Assembly (NCBI RefSeq): GCF_008033445.1
Contig: NZ_VNKO01000003.1
Location: 123,827 to 187,826, forward strand
Origin: Vulcaniibacterium gelatinicum
Lineage (GTDB): Bacteria > Pseudomonadota > Gammaproteobacteria > Xanthomonadales > Xanthomonadaceae
Length of the DNA stretch: 64,000 nucleotides
Direction: 5' to 3'
The notes under the pieces were generated by a model, which was not told the origin of the DNA, searched no databases, and saw nothing but the letters and a program-made list of their open reading frames with translations. How positions within the stretch are numbered: position 1 is the stretch's first letter; every line of letters starts with the position of its first letter. A program made the position numbers and the translations under genes. Positions 28,332 through 37,795 of this stretch are shown piece by piece.

Positions 28332-28393
28332 ACGCGGATAGGGCATTCTGATGACCATCGCCCTATCCGCGTGCCTCCGCGTCAATCCGCGTC
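28321..28393. repeat. Dispersed inverted-repeat element, copy B
   Basis: This is the compact copy. The left arm has two units (GACGCGGATGA, ACGCGGATAGGGC) and the right arm three (CCTATCCGCGTG, CCTCCGCGTCA, ATCCGCGTC). The inner 13 bases ACGCGGATAGGGC (28332-28344) pair perfectly with 28360-28372 around a 15-base loop. The left arm covers the last codons and TGA stop of pdxA; the right arm ends just before rsmA. The hairpin could also act as a transcription barrier inside the operon. Confidence 0.8.
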
Positions 28394-28415
28394 AAAAAAG
28401 ATCCGGAATCGGCAG

Positions 28416-29219
28416 ATGACCCGCGCGCAGTTCACCGAACCGGCCAAGAAGCACCTCGGCCAGCACTTCCTGCACGAGCGCGGGATCATCGGCAGGATCG
28501 TGCAGGCGGTGGACCCGCAACCGGGCGACCATCTGGTCGAGATCGGGCCGGGCCAGGGCGCGATCACCTTTCCGCTGCTCGATCGCCACGGCGAACTCAC
28601 CGTGATCGAGTTCGACCGCGACCTGATCTTCCCGCTCACCGAGGCCGCGCGCGCGCACGGCACGCTCGAGGTCATCCACCGCGACGTGCTCGCCGTGGAC
28701 TTCACCGCGCTGGCCCGCAACTTCGGGCCCGGCGCGCAGCTGCGCCTGGTCGGCAACCTGCCCTACAACCTGTCCTCGCCGATCCTGTTCCATGCCCTGG
28801 AACACGCCGCGGCGATCCGCGACATGCACTTCATGCTGCAGAAGGAAGTGGTGGACCGGATGGCGGCGCCGCCGGGCAGCAAGGTGTACGGGCGCCTGAG
28901 CGTGATGCTGCAGGCATACTGCGCGGTGACACCGCTGTTCACCGTGCCGCCGGGCGCGTTCCGGCCGCCGCCGAAGGTGGATTCGGCGGTGGTGCGGCTG
29001 GTGCCGAAGCCGCCCGCGCAGGTCGGCATCGCCGATCCGGCGCGCTTCGCCGACATCGTCCGCGCCGCCTTCGGCCAGCGCCGCAAGACCCTGCGCAACG
29101 CGCTCGCCGGGGTGGCCGACGCCGCGCAGATCGAGGCCGCCGGGCTCGAGCCCGGCCTGCGCGCCGAGCAGGTGGACGTGGCCGGCTTCGTGCGCCTGGC
29201 CAACCTGCCCGCCGCATGA
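28416..29219 (+). CDS. rsmA: 16S rRNA N6-dimethyladenosine methyltransferase
   Basis: This is a 267-residue KsgA/RsmA. Motifs are KKHLGQHFL at the N-terminus, [15 protein letters not shown] (SAM motif I), [22 protein letters not shown] (NLPY catalytic motif) and [17 protein letters not shown]. It dimethylates two adjacent adenosines near the 3' end of 16S rRNA. Its ATG follows the copy B repeat by about 22 bases. The stop overlaps an ATG that gives an extended apaG frame. Confidence 0.97.
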   Translation: MTRAQFTEPAKKHLGQHFLHERGIIGRIVQAVDPQPGDHLVEIGPGQGAITFPLLDRHGELTVIEFDRDLIFPLTEAARAHGTLEVIHRDVLAVDFTALARNFGPGAQLRLVGNLPYNLSSPILFHALEHAAAIRDMHFMLQKEVVDRMAAPPGSKVYGRLSVMLQAYCAVTPLFTVPPGAFRPPPKVDSAVVRLVPKPPAQVGIADPARFADIVRAAFGQRRKTLRNALAGVADAAQIEAAGLEPGLRAEQVDVAGFVRLANLPAA

Positions 29220-29242
29220 CGCAGCACGCACGCGCCCGTTGC

Positions 29243-29248
29243 TACACT
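29243..29248 (+). promoter_or_regulatory. Possible -10 element (TACACT) for apaG-apaH
   Basis: GCTACACTGG lies between rsmA and apaG, with TACACT ending 6 bases before the apaG ATG. If active, transcription would start at about the start codon, giving a leaderless message independent of the upstream operon. Confidence 0.35.
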
Positions 29249-29254
29249 GGCGCC

Positions 29255-29641
29255 ATGTCCAGGGACCCGCACGATTACGACTTCGACATCGCCGTCTCCA
29301 CGCGCTTCCTCGACGAGCAGTCGGCGCCGGAGGAGGACCGTTACGTGTTCGCCTACACCATCCGGATCCGCAACTGCGGCCGGGTGCCCGCGCGCCTGCT
29401 CGGCCGGCACTGGGTGATCACCGACGCCAACGGCAAGGTGCAGGAGGTGGTCGGCGAGGGCGTGGTCGGCGAGCAACCGTGGCTGCGCCCCGGGGAGACC
29501 TTCGAATACACCTCCGGCGCGGTGCTCGGAACCAGCCTCGGCACCATGCGCGGCAGCTACGACATGCTGGCCGACGACGGCACCCGCTTCGCCGCGCCGA
29601 TCCCGGCCTTCACCCTGAGCGTGCCGCGCACGCTGCACTGA
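29255..29641 (+). CDS. apaG: ApaG protein (Co2+/Mg2+ efflux-associated)
   Basis: This 128-residue protein has the single-domain immunoglobulin-like ApaG fold: [16 protein letters not shown] strand ([13 protein letters not shown]), [38 protein letters not shown] and [15 protein letters not shown] chose [10 protein letters not shown] at 29255, which matches the family length (about 125). An ATG at 29216 overlapping the rsmA stop would add 13 residues. The function is unclear; E. coli mutants are linked to Co2+/Mg2+ efflux. It lies between rsmA and apaH. Confidence 0.92.
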   Translation: MSRDPHDYDFDIAVSTRFLDEQSAPEEDRYVFAYTIRIRNCGRVPARLLGRHWVITDANGKVQEVVGEGVVGEQPWLRPGETFEYTSGAVLGTSLGTMRGSYDMLADDGTRFAAPIPAFTLSVPRTLH

Positions 29642-29652
29642 GACCGTCACGG

Positions 29653-30549
29653 ATGAGCGTCTGGGCCATCGGCGACCTGCAGGGCTGCTACGACCCGCTG
29701 CAACGCCTGCTCGAGAAGATCCGCTTCGACCCCGCCGCCGACCGGCTGTGGTTCTGCGGCGACCTGGTCAACCGCGGCGGGCAGTCGCTGGAGACGCTGC
29801 AGCTGGTGCACTCGCTGCGCGCCTGCAGCGTGGTCACGCTCGGCAACCACGACCTGTCGCTGCTGGCCATCGGCGAACGCCGCGAGGAGGAGCAGCGCCG
29901 GGTCAACGAGGACCTGCGCCGGGTGCTGTTCGCCGAGGACCGCGACCTGCTGCTCGGCTGGCTGCGCACGCAGAAGCTGCTGCATGCCGACCGCGCGCTC
30001 GGCTGGATGATGGTGCACGCCGGGCTGGCGCCGAAGTGGACCACGACCATGGCCGAACGGCACGCGCGCGAGGTCGAACGGCGCCTGCACGGCGAGGACC
30101 ACCGCAAGCTGCTCAAGAACATGTACGGCGACAAGCCGGCGTGGTCGCCGTCGCTGACCGGCATCGACCGCGAACGCGCGATCATCAACGTGTTCACCCG
30201 CCTGCGCTACTGCACCCCGCGCGGCAGGATCGCGTTCGAGGAGAAGGGCGCCCCCGGCACCCAGCCGGCCGGCCTGTACCCGTGGTACGAAGTGCCCGGC
30301 CGCGCCGAGCGCGACCTGAAGATCGTCTGCGGCCACTGGAGCACGCTCGGCCTGTTCATCGGCCACGGCGTGTACGCGATTGACACCGGCGCGGTCTGGG
30401 GCGGCCGGCTCACCGCCCTGCAACTGGACACCGACGAACTGCGCGTGGTGCAGGTGCCAGGCCGCGACGTGCCCGCAAAACCGCCACGCCCGCGCCCGCC
30501 GCAGCCGCACCGTCCGCAGCCGGCCACCGCCGGTCAGGTCCGCACGTAA
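29653..30549 (+). CDS. apaH: Bis(5'-nucleosyl)-tetraphosphatase, symmetrical
   Basis: This is a 298-residue calcineurin-type metallophosphatase with the motifs AIGDLQGCYDPLQRL, FCGDLVNRGGQS, VVTLGNHDLSLLA and HAGLAP that bind two metals. It splits Ap4A into two ADP and so clears this alarmone. The C-terminus carries an extra Pro/Arg/Gln-rich tail (from about residue 270) that is absent from E. coli ApaH. The end overlaps the convergent folA by 16 bases. Confidence 0.96.
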   Translation: MSVWAIGDLQGCYDPLQRLLEKIRFDPAADRLWFCGDLVNRGGQSLETLQLVHSLRACSVVTLGNHDLSLLAIGERREEEQRRVNEDLRRVLFAEDRDLLLGWLRTQKLLHADRALGWMMVHAGLAPKWTTTMAERHAREVERRLHGEDHRKLLKNMYGDKPAWSPSLTGIDRERAIINVFTRLRYCTPRGRIAFEEKGAPGTQPAGLYPWYEVPGRAERDLKIVCGHWSTLGLFIGHGVYAIDTGAVWGGRLTALQLDTDELRVVQVPGRDVPAKPPRPRPPQPHRPQPATAGQVRT

Positions 30550-31031
30550 TCCACGCACTCGAACGCATGGGCGTGGCGCGCGTCGGCGGGGTGCGCCTCG
30601 CGCGCGGTGACACGCCATTGCGCCGGGTCGAACGCGGGGAAGAACGCGTCGGCGCCGGCGATCGCGGTGTCCACGTGGGTCAGGTGCATGCGCGCGGCGT
30701 GCGGCAGGCACAGCGCATAGACTTCGCCGCCGCCGATCACGCACAGCTCGGCGGCGCCTTCGTCGGCCGCCGCCGCCAGCGCCGCGGCCAGCGAGGCCAC
30801 CGGCTGCATGCCCGGCCACGGCGCGGCGCCGGCGCGGGTGAGCACCAGGTTGCGCCGTCCCGGCAGCGCGCGGCCGAGCGACTCGGCGGTGCGCCGGCCC
30901 ATCAGCACCGGCTTGCCCAGGGTGAGGGCCTTGAAGCGGCGCAGGTCGTCCGGCAGGTGCCAGGGCAGCGCGTTGCCGCGCCCGATCGCGCGGTTGCGGT
31001 CGAGCGCGGCGATGAGGACCAGCGCGCTCAC
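30534..31031 (-). CDS. folA: Dihydrofolate reductase
   Basis: This is a 165-residue [34 protein letters not shown] at the N-terminus (short pieces of this include the LPWHLPDDL active site with the catalytic Asp), [14 protein letters not shown], and [13 protein letters not shown]. It reduces dihydrofolate to tetrahydrofolate and supports the adjacent thymidylate synthase. The start is GTG at 31031, overlapping the thyA TGA by four bases, which indicates translational coupling. The 3' end overlaps apaH by 16 bases on the opposite strand. Confidence 0.96.
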   Translation of the reverse strand: MSALVLIAALDRNRAIGRGNALPWHLPDDLRRFKALTLGKPVLMGRRTAESLGRALPGRRNLVLTRAGAAPWPGMQPVASLAAALAAAADEGAAELCVIGGGEVYALCLPHAARMHLTHVDTAIAGADAFFPAFDPAQWRVTAREAHPADARHAHAFECVDYVRT

Positions 31032-31822
31032 ACCGCCACCGGCGCCTTGATCGCCGGGTGCGGGTCGTAGCCCTCGATCGCGATGTCGTCCCAGGTGAAG
31101 GCGAACAGGTCGGTGACTGCCGGATTGAGCCGCAGCCGCGGCAGCGGGCGCGGCGCGCGCGTCAGTTGCTCCCGCGCCTGTTCGAAGTGGTTGGCGTACA
31201 GGTGCGCATCGCCCAGCGTGTGCACGAACTCGCCGGCGCGCAGGCCCGTGACCTGCGCGACCATGTGGGTGAGCAGCGCGTAGCTGGCGATGTTGAACGG
31301 CACGCCGAGGAAGATGTCGGCGCTGCGCTGGTAGAGCTGGCAGCTCAGGCGCCCGTTGGCGACGTAGAACTGGAACAGCACGTGGCACGGCTGCAGCGCC
31401 ATCCGCGGCAGGTCGGCCACGTTCCAGGCGGACACCACCAGCCGGCGCGAGTCCGGATTGCGCTTGATCTCCTCGACCACCCAGCGCATCTGGTCGATCT
31501 CGCGCCCGTCCGGCGCGGCCCAGCGCCGCCACTGCTTGCCGTATACCGGGCCGAGTTCGCCCTGCGCGTCCGCCCACTCGTCCCAGATCGTGACCTGGTG
31601 CTGGCGCAGCCAGGCGATATTGGTCTCGCCGCGCAGGAACCACAGCAGCTCGTGCACGATCGAGCGCAGGTGCAGCTTCTTGGTGGTGACCAGCGGGAAG
31701 CCCTGCTCGAGGTCGAAGCGCATCTGCCAGCCGAACACGCTGCGCGTGCCGGTGCCGGTGCGGTCGGCCTTGTCGGTGCCGTGCTCGAGGACGTGGCGGA
31801 GCAGGTCGAGGTACTGCTTCAT
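31028..31822 (-). CDS. thyA: Thymidylate synthase
   Basis: This 264-residue enzyme has the same length as E. coli ThyA. It carries [19 protein letters not shown], the catalytic-cysteine motif [34 protein letters not shown] and GDAHLYANH. It makes dTMP from dUMP with methylene-tetrahydrofolate. It overlaps lgt upstream (4 bases) and folA downstream (4 bases), forming a tightly coupled lgt-thyA-folA operon on the minus strand. Confidence 0.98.
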   Translation of the reverse strand: MKQYLDLLRHVLEHGTDKADRTGTGTRSVFGWQMRFDLEQGFPLVTTKKLHLRSIVHELLWFLRGETNIAWLRQHQVTIWDEWADAQGELGPVYGKQWRRWAAPDGREIDQMRWVVEEIKRNPDSRRLVVSAWNVADLPRMALQPCHVLFQFYVANGRLSCQLYQRSADIFLGVPFNIASYALLTHMVAQVTGLRAGEFVHTLGDAHLYANHFEQAREQLTRAPRPLPRLRLNPAVTDLFAFTWDDIAIEGYDPHPAIKAPVAV

Positions 31823-32733
31823 GGCGCGGGCTTCCGGCTCGGTGCCGCAGCGTCGGCAGACGGCGCGGGCGGCTGCGGCTGCAGGGTCGGCGCCCGGCGC
31901 GACAGCCACAGCCAGGCCAGGCCGAGCGCGATCAGCGGCAGGCTCAGCACCTGCCCCATCGTCAACCAGTCGAAGGCGAGGTAGCCGATCTGCGCGTCCG
32001 GCTCGCGCACGAACTCGACCGCGAAGCGGAAGCAGCCGTACAGCAGTGCGAACAGGCCGCCCACCGCATGGCGCGGCCGCGGCCGGCGCGAGAACCACCA
32101 CAGCACCGCGAACAGCACCAGCCCCTCGAGCGTGGCCTGGTACAGCTGCGAGGGATGGCGGGCGAAGGCGTCGAGCGCGCCGGCTTCGAACTGGGCGCGC
32201 AGCGTGGCCGGATCGAGCCCGGCGTACTCGGGCGGCAGGGCGCGCGGGAACACCACGCCCCAGTCGCCTCCGGTCGGCTTGCCCCACAGCTCGCCGCCGA
32301 TGTAGTTGCCGATCCGGCCGAAGCCGAGCCCCGGCGGCACCAGCGGGGCGATGAACTCGGCGGTGTCCATGAAGTGCAGGCGGTGCCGGCGCGACCACCA
32401 CCACACCGCCGCCAGCACGCCGAGCAGGCCGCCGTGGAAGCTCATCCCGCCCTCCCACACCCGCACCAGCATCAGCGGGTCGGCGAGGAATTCGGAGAAG
32501 GCGTAGAACAGCACGTAGCCGATGCGCCCGCCCAGCACCACGCCGAGCATGGCGTAGAACATCAGGTCGCTGAAGCCGTGCTCGTCCACGCCCGGCAGGC
32601 GCCCGGCGCGCACCCGGCTGCGGCCGAGCAGCCAGGCCGCGACGAAGCCGAGCAGGTACATCAACCCGTACCAGTGCACCTTGAGCGGACCGAGCGAGAG
32701 CGCGACGGGGTCTATCTGGTGCAGGACGGTCAT
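31819..32733 (-). CDS. lgt: Prolipoprotein diacylglyceryl transferase
   Basis: This 304-residue polytopic inner membrane protein has the Lgt signature [13 protein letters not shown] near residues 140-155, [14 protein letters not shown] (with an essential His), [12 protein letters not shown] and [12 protein letters not shown]. It attaches diacylglycerol to the lipobox cysteine of prolipoproteins. I start at [17 protein letters not shown] (32733); a frame ten residues longer is less typical. The C-terminal tail is Pro/Ala-rich and cytoplasmic. Confidence 0.96.
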   Translation of the reverse strand: MTVLHQIDPVALSLGPLKVHWYGLMYLLGFVAAWLLGRSRVRAGRLPGVDEHGFSDLMFYAMLGVVLGGRIGYVLFYAFSEFLADPLMLVRVWEGGMSFHGGLLGVLAAVWWWSRRHRLHFMDTAEFIAPLVPPGLGFGRIGNYIGGELWGKPTGGDWGVVFPRALPPEYAGLDPATLRAQFEAGALDAFARHPSQLYQATLEGLVLFAVLWWFSRRPRPRHAVGGLFALLYGCFRFAVEFVREPDAQIGYLAFDWLTMGQVLSLPLIALGLAWLWLSRRAPTLQPQPPAPSADAAAPSRKPAP

Positions 32734-32779
32734 GCGGCGTGGGCTCCGGGCGTCGTCCCCCAATTGTGCCCGAGCGGGG

Positions 32780-33517
32780 CTAGGCGGGCAGCTGCCGCCG
32801 CAGCGCGCGCCGCCGCGCCCACAGGTTCAGGCACTCCACCAGCGCCGAGAAGCCCATCGCGCCGTAGATGTAGCCCTTCGGGATGTGCATCTCGAAGCCC
32901 TCGGCGATCAGGTACACGCCGATCAGCACGATGAACGCCAGCGCCAGCATCTTGATGGTCGGATTGCGCTCGATGAAGTGGCCGAGCGGCGTGGCCGCGA
33001 GCAGCATCACCGCCACCGCGAGCAGGATCGCGGCGACCATGATCCCGGTCTGGTTGGCCATGCCGACCGCGGCGATCACCGAGTCGAGCGAGAACACGAT
33101 GTCGATCACCGCGATCTGCGCGATCACCATCCAGAACGAGGCCAGCGGCTTGGTGTCGATGTCCTCCGATTCCGGCTCGCCCTCGACCAGGTCGCGGATC
33201 TCCATCACGCCCTTCACCAGCAGGAACACACCGCCCAGGATCAGCACCAGGTCGCGCACCGAGACGCCCTGGCCGAACACGCGGAACAGGTCCTGGGTCA
33301 GGCTGGCCAGCCAGGCCAGGGTCAGCAGCAGGCCGATGCGCATCAGGCAGGCGGCGGCGATGCCGAACTTGCGCGCCTTCTCGCGCCGGGACGGCGGCAG
33401 CTTGCTGACCGCGATCGAGATGAACACCAGGTTGTCGATGCCGAGCACGATCTCGATCGCGCTCAGCGTCACCAGGGTGATCCACGCCTGCGGATCGGCC
33501 AGCCATTCGAGCCCCAT
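32780..33517 (-). CDS. TerC family integral membrane protein
   Basis: This 245-residue protein has about seven hydrophobic segments with the TerC motifs [14 protein letters not shown] near residues 21-34 and [18 protein letters not shown] near 138-155, whose acidic residues lie in the membrane. The acidic loop [16 protein letters not shown] lies between. Family members (TerC, Alx, YoaE-type) are linked to manganese export and tellurite resistance. No ter cluster or mntP-like riboswitch is visible nearby, so the substrate remains open, with Mn2+ the best guess. Confidence 0.88.
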   Translation of the reverse strand: MGLEWLADPQAWITLVTLSAIEIVLGIDNLVFISIAVSKLPPSRREKARKFGIAAACLMRIGLLLTLAWLASLTQDLFRVFGQGVSVRDLVLILGGVFLLVKGVMEIRDLVEGEPESEDIDTKPLASFWMVIAQIAVIDIVFSLDSVIAAVGMANQTGIMVAAILLAVAVMLLAATPLGHFIERNPTIKMLALAFIVLIGVYLIAEGFEMHIPKGYIYGAMGFSALVECLNLWARRRALRRQLPA

Positions 33518-33533
33518 CGGTGCTACATCCTCC

Positions 33534-33914
33534 TCACAGCAGGCACGGGCCGACGATCAGGCCCCACACCAGCAACACGTTCAACATGGTCACGAACACC
33601 GCGGCCGAGCCCATGTCCTTGGCGCGTCCCGCCAGTTCGTGGAATTCGGCGCCGTAGCGCTCGATCACCGCCTCGATCGCGGAATTGAGCAGCTCGGCCG
33701 CCAGCACCAGCAGGCAGCTGCCCAGCAGCAGCGCCCGCTCGACCCCGTCCTGGCCCAGCCAGAAGCCCAGCGGCGCCAGCACCGTCAGCAGGTACACCTC
33801 GAGCCGGAACGAGGACTCGTGCAGCCAGGCCGCGCGCAGCCCCTGCAGGGACCACTGCGCAGCCTTCAGGATCCGCGCCGGCCGGCGCGGCAGGTGCCCG
33901 ATCTCGTCCGCCAC
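33534..33914 (-). CDS. dgkA: Diacylglycerol kinase
   Basis: This 126-residue protein starts at GTG. It has three membrane segments and the DgkA signature ELLNSAIEAVIERYGAEFHELAGRAKDMGSAAV, whose Glu and Asn residues bind Mg-ATP. It phosphorylates diacylglycerol released by membrane-derived glycan synthesis. It lies 16 bases upstream of the TerC gene. The 215-base gap behind it (33915-34129) holds only short GC-rich inverted repeats. Confidence 0.95.
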   Translation of the reverse strand: MADEIGHLPRRPARILKAAQWSLQGLRAAWLHESSFRLEVYLLTVLAPLGFWLGQDGVERALLLGSCLLVLAAELLNSAIEAVIERYGAEFHELAGRAKDMGSAAVFVTMLNVLLVWGLIVGPCLL

Positions 33915-34129
33915 TTACGCCGCCCGCCGCTGGGTTCCGGGCCCGGGCGACCGCGCGCAACGTCCCCGCGCGCGATGGGCGCGGGCGGACAGGGTCTGCG
34001 CGGGGTCGGGCATGGCGGGCATCCGGGTGGGTGCGGCCGGACGGCCGCAGGGAAACCGGGATTTTGCCACAAGGGTCGCCGCGGCCGGCCCGTTCAGGCC
34101 GGGACGGGCCGCGGCCCGGGACCGCGATC

Positions 34130-35140
34130 TCAGTCCTCGTCGGCGTAGATGGCCACGCCGCGGCTGCCGTCGGGGCGGATCCAGCCGCGGTACATGCCCG
34201 GGGTGTTGAACGGCATGGCGATGTTGCCCTCGCGGTCGAGCGCGATCGCGCCACCGTCGCCGCCGAGCGCCGGGACGACGCGGTTGACCACTTCCTCGGC
34301 CGCCTCGGCCAGCGCATCGCCGCGATAGGCCACCCGGGCGCAGATGTCGTGCGCGACCGCGGCGCGGATGTAGTACTCGCCCCAGCCGGTGCCGGACACG
34401 CCGCACTGCGCGTTGGCATAGGTGCCGGCGCCGATCACCGGCGAGTCGCCGATCCGGTTCCACTTCTTGTTGGTCATGCCGCCGGTGGAGGTGGCCACGG
34501 CGATGTGGCCGTGCACGTCCAGGGCGACCGCGCCGACGGTGCCGAAGTACACCCCGCGCTCGGTGGGGATCCCGGCCTGGCCGGCGCGCTCCCGCTCCCG
34601 GGCGCGTTCGAGCTGGCGGCGGCGCGCCTCGGTGTCGAACCAGGTGTTGGGCACGCGCGCGATCTCGGGGCGGGTGTCGGCGAAGGCCTCGGCGCCGGCG
34701 CCGGCCAGCATCACGTGCGGGGAGTGCTCCATCACCGCGCGCGCGAGCAGCACCGGGTTGCGCACCGTGGTCACGCCTGCCACCGCGCCGGCGCGCAGGG
34801 TGTGGCCTTCCATCACCGCGGCGTCGAGCTGGTGGCTGCCGTCGGCGGCGAACACCGCGCCCTTGCCGGCGTTGAAGCGCGGCGAATCCTCCAGCACCAG
34901 CACCGCGGCCTGCACCGCGTCGAGCGCAGTGCCGCCGCGCTGCAGCACCGCGTTGCCGGCATCGAGCGCACGCTCCAGATCCGCGCGCACCGCGCGCTCG
35001 TCCTCGGCGCTGAGCGCGCTGCGCTCGATCACGCCCGCGCCGCCGTGGATCACCAGCGCGGTGCGGGGTTTGTCCTGGGCGTGGGCGGTCATGGCGGCAA
35101 GGCTGAGCAGCAGAACGAGGACTGGGCGGATGCGGCGCAT
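34130..35140 (-). CDS. iaaA: Isoaspartyl peptidase/L-asparaginase, Ntn-hydrolase type
   Basis: This 336-residue precursor has a signal peptide (MRRIRPVLVLLLSLAAMTAHA). The plant-type asparaginase fold follows: ALVIHGGAGVIER, FNAGKGAVFAADGSHQLDAAVMEG, the autocleavage site before GTVGAVALD (the Thr becomes the N-terminal nucleophile of the beta subunit) and ATSTGGMTNKKWNRIGDSPVIGAGTYA. The enzyme removes beta-aspartyl residues or asparagine amide, here in the periplasm. An ATG ten codons upstream is possible, but the chosen start gives a better signal peptide. Confidence 0.93.
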   Translation of the reverse strand: MRRIRPVLVLLLSLAAMTAHAQDKPRTALVIHGGAGVIERSALSAEDERAVRADLERALDAGNAVLQRGGTALDAVQAAVLVLEDSPRFNAGKGAVFAADGSHQLDAAVMEGHTLRAGAVAGVTTVRNPVLLARAVMEHSPHVMLAGAGAEAFADTRPEIARVPNTWFDTEARRRQLERARERERAGQAGIPTERGVYFGTVGAVALDVHGHIAVATSTGGMTNKKWNRIGDSPVIGAGTYANAQCGVSGTGWGEYYIRAAVAHDICARVAYRGDALAEAAEEVVNRVVPALGGDGGAIALDREGNIAMPFNTPGMYRGWIRPDGSRGVAIYADED

Positions 35141-35184
35141 GGGAGCCTCCGGCGGCAAGGCCGACAGCATAGCCCCGGCCGGCT

Positions 35185-36465
35185 TCAGCCGAAGTGGATC
35201 GTCACCTCGGTTCCGGCCCCCGGCGCGCTGTGCAGCTGCACCGGCCAGCCGAAGCGCTCACCGAGGCGGTGCACGATGGACAGGCCCAGCCCCTTGCGCC
35301 CCGCGGCCCCCGTGCCGTCCGCGCCGCCACGGTAGAACGGATCGAAGGCGCGCGCCGCCGTGGCCGCGTCCATGCCGGGGCCGGTGTCGCGGACGCTGAG
35401 CCGGTCGGCACCGATCCGGACCTCGATCTCGCCGCGCTCGGTGAAGCGCGCCGCGTTCTCGAGCAGGTTGCCGAGCATCACCCCGAGCACGCGCGGCGGC
35501 GCATGCAGCACCGGCGAGGCCTCGGCGACCACGCGCAGCTCCACCGGCTTGTCGGCGAGCAGGGGCCGCACCTTCTCGACCTCGGCCTGCACCACCCCGG
35601 CCACGGCGAAATCCTCGCTCAGCGGCTCGACCTCGGCTTCGCGCGCCAGGATCAGGAAGGCATCGATCACCGCCTCCATGTCGCGCGCGGCATGCTGGAT
35701 GCGTTGCAGCGAACGGCGGCCGCGCTCGGACAGCGGCTCGCGGTCGAGCAGGTCGGTGCCGACCCGGACCACGGTCAGCGGGGTGCGCAGTTCGTGGCTG
35801 GCGTCGCGGGTGAAGTTGCGCTCGCGGGCGACGAACGCCTCGAGCCGGCGGCCGAGCGAATGCAGCGCACGCGCGAGCTGCTGGGTCTCGCCGTTGCGCA
35901 CGTCGGCCGGCAGGCGCTCGGGCGCGAGCGCACCGATGTCGGGCTCGCGCGGGTCCCAGCGCGCCACCTCGCGCGCCAGCCAGTTCACCGGCGCCACCAG
36001 CCGCTGGGACAGGCGGTACATCAGCCACGACACCGCCAGCACCGCCAGCAGCGCGATCGCCACCGGCAGCACCACCAGCCCGTACAGCAGTTCGTTGACC
36101 AGGCTGCGCTGGTACACCAGGTACAAGGTGCCGGCAGGACGGCGCTCGACCCGCACCAGGGCATCGCGACCGGACAGGTCGTGGTAGCCCGCCGGCAGCG
36201 CGGCGATCCCGGCCGGCAGGCCTTCGGCGCCGACCCCGGCCGGGACGAACCAGCCGCGCACCAGCCGCGTGTTCGGCACCGGATGCACCGGATCGGCCGC
36301 GCGCATCTCGAAGAAGTGGGCCGCCTCGGCGGCCGAGGCCTTGCGCACGTAGCTGCGCTCGATCACCGACGACACCGCCCAGCCGCCGAGCACGACGGCG
36401 AGGCTGACGCCGAACACCTGCAGCAGGAACGCGACCCGGACCCGGCGCGGCAGCGCGTGGCTCAT
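35185..36465 (-). CDS. Sensor histidine kinase
   Basis: This 426-residue membrane kinase has two transmembrane helices (about 12-34 and 130-150) that flank a small periplasmic sensor domain. The HisKA dimerisation domain has phospho-acceptor His224 (RDASHELRTPL). The HATPase domain has GNLLENAARFTERGEIEV (N box), RDTGPGMDA (G1) and RKGLGLSIVHRL (G2). It lies 25 bases downstream of the response regulator gene on the same strand, so the two form a two-component pair. The sensed signal is not identifiable. It resembles sensors such as ColS of xanthomonads, but this is not proven. Confidence 0.92.
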   Translation of the reverse strand: MSHALPRRVRVAFLLQVFGVSLAVVLGGWAVSSVIERSYVRKASAAEAAHFFEMRAADPVHPVPNTRLVRGWFVPAGVGAEGLPAGIAALPAGYHDLSGRDALVRVERRPAGTLYLVYQRSLVNELLYGLVVLPVAIALLAVLAVSWLMYRLSQRLVAPVNWLAREVARWDPREPDIGALAPERLPADVRNGETQQLARALHSLGRRLEAFVARERNFTRDASHELRTPLTVVRVGTDLLDREPLSERGRRSLQRIQHAARDMEAVIDAFLILAREAEVEPLSEDFAVAGVVQAEVEKVRPLLADKPVELRVVAEASPVLHAPPRVLGVMLGNLLENAARFTERGEIEVRIGADRLSVRDTGPGMDAATAARAFDPFYRGGADGTGAAGRKGLGLSIVHRLGERFGWPVQLHSAPGAGTEVTIHFG

Positions 36466-36490
36466 GGCGCCCCCTGCCCGCCCCGGCCGT

Positions 36491-37204
36491 TCAGTTGTTG
36501 GGTTGCTCGAGGTCGGCGATCCGGTAGCCGGCGCTCTGCACGGTGTGCAGCAGCGGCTTGCCGAACGGCTTGTCGATGGTCTTGCGCAGGTTGTACAGGT
36601 GGCTGCGCAGGGTGTCCGAGTCGGGCAGGCCGTTGCCCCAGATCTCGCGTTCGATCTCCTGGCGGCTGACCACGCGCGGCGACTCGCGCATCAGGATCGT
36701 GAGCAGCTTCAATCCGATCGGCGAGAGCTGCAGTTCGGTGCCGCCGCGGGTCACGCGCAGGCTGGCCGGGTCGAGCACCAGGTCGCCGACCTTGAGCACC
36801 TCGGCGCCGACCTGGCGGCGTTCGCGGCGGATCAGGGCGCGCAGGCGCGCCTCCAGTTCCTGGATCGCGAACGGCTTGGTCAGGTAGTCGTCGGCGCCGG
36901 CGCCCAGGCCGGTGAGCTTCTCGTCGAGGGTGTCGCGCGCGGTCAGCATCAGCACCGGGGTGGAACGGCGCGCCTCCTCGCGCAACTTGCGGCACACCTC
37001 CACGCCGTCCAGGCGCGGCAGCATCAGGTCCAGGACGATGACGTCGTAGGTGTTCTCGGTCGCCAGGCGGTAGCCGTCGAGGCCGTCGGCGGCGTAGTCC
37101 ACCTCGAAGCCGCGGGTTTCGAGGTATTCGCCCACCATCTCGGAAATGTTGCGGTTGTCCTCGACGATGAGGACGAGCCCGGCCGGTTCGGCGTCGTTGC
37201 GCAT
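36491..37204 (-). CDS. OmpR-family response regulator
   Basis: This 237-residue regulator has a receiver domain (VLIVEDNRNISEMVGEYLE, phospho-acceptor Asp59 in VIVLDLMLPRLDG, Lys in LTKPFAIQELEARL) and a C-terminal winged helix (LSPIGLKLLTILMRESPRVVSRQEIEREIWG, DTLRSHLYNLRKTIDKPF, TVQSAGYRI). It would be phosphorylated by the downstream kinase and bind DNA. It is transcribed divergently from the DUF486 gene. Confidence 0.94.
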   Translation of the reverse strand: MRNDAEPAGLVLIVEDNRNISEMVGEYLETRGFEVDYAADGLDGYRLATENTYDVIVLDLMLPRLDGVEVCRKLREEARRSTPVLMLTARDTLDEKLTGLGAGADDYLTKPFAIQELEARLRALIRRERRQVGAEVLKVGDLVLDPASLRVTRGGTELQLSPIGLKLLTILMRESPRVVSRQEIEREIWGNGLPDSDTLRSHLYNLRKTIDKPFGKPLLHTVQSAGYRIADLEQPNN

Positions 37205-37323
37205 GTCGCCTCCTGAACGAAGGGTACAGGGCTGTCTTCAGGTTTGTGAAAGCTGCCGGCGCGGGGGTGGAGAGGGCGTGAAGGCGGTAGGCTTGCGCGC
37301 CCGGTCCCGCCATTTCGTCCGCC

Positions 37324-37665
37324 ATGCCGTTCGAGCGCTACCTGCCGGTCCTGCTCCTGGTCGGTTCCAACGTGTTCATGACCTTCGCCTGGTACGGGCA
37401 CCTGAAGGACAAGTCGGCGCCGCTGCCGTCGGTGATCCTGGCCAGCTGGGGGATCGCGCTGTTCGAGTACCTGCTGATGGTGCCGGCCAACCGGATCGGC
37501 CACGCGGTGTACTCGGCGCCGCAGCTCAAGGGACTGCAGGAAGTGATCACCCTGCTGGTCTTCGCCGGTTTCTCGACCTGGTACCTGGGGCAGCCGCTGA
37601 AATGGAACCACTGGGCCGGCTTCTGCCTGATCGTGGCGGCGGCCTGGCTGATTTTCCTGGAGTAA
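37324..37665 (+). CDS. DUF486 family small membrane protein
   Basis: This 113-residue protein has four hydrophobic segments, resembling one half of a drug/metabolite transporter. Family phrases are GSNVFMTFAWYGHLK, ILASWGIALFEYLLMVPANRIGH, LKGLQEVITLLVF and WNHWAGFCLIVAAAWLIF. The function is unknown; a small multidrug-type carrier role is possible. It is divergent from the response regulator and convergent with the Mpo1-like gene. Confidence 0.88.
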   Translation: MPFERYLPVLLLVGSNVFMTFAWYGHLKDKSAPLPSVILASWGIALFEYLLMVPANRIGHAVYSAPQLKGLQEVITLLVFAGFSTWYLGQPLKWNHWAGFCLIVAAAWLIFLE

Positions 37666-37795
37666 GGCGCGGGGCCTCCTTCGCCGCTTGCGGGAAGGGG
37701 CGTGTTCCTGTCGCTTCGGGCGGGGGCGCCGGTATGCCTGGGGTGGGGTTCGCCGCGTGGGCTCCGCGTCCGGCTCCGACACGCGGCCCCGCGCC
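37666..37795. repeat. Convergent intergenic segment bounded by 11-bp inverted repeats
   Basis: The gap between the DUF486 stop and the Mpo1-like stop is exactly bounded by GGCGCGGGGCC (37666-37676) and its perfect complement (37785-37795). A nested pair CCGCGTG (37753-37759) and CACGCGG (37780-37786) lies inside. It contains no gene. It may be a bidirectional termination structure or a small inserted element. Confidence 0.5.

Noticed and set aside
33915..34129. A gene or promoter in the dgkA-iaaA gap.
   Set aside because: Only GC-rich inverted repeats and a weak CAAAAT-like hexamer are visible, with no -35 partner and no convincing frame.
35185..37204. Naming the two-component pair colS/colR or phoQ/phoP.
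   Set aside because: Similarity to Xanthomonas ColRS-type proteins is plausible, but the sensor domain is not diagnostic from sequence alone.
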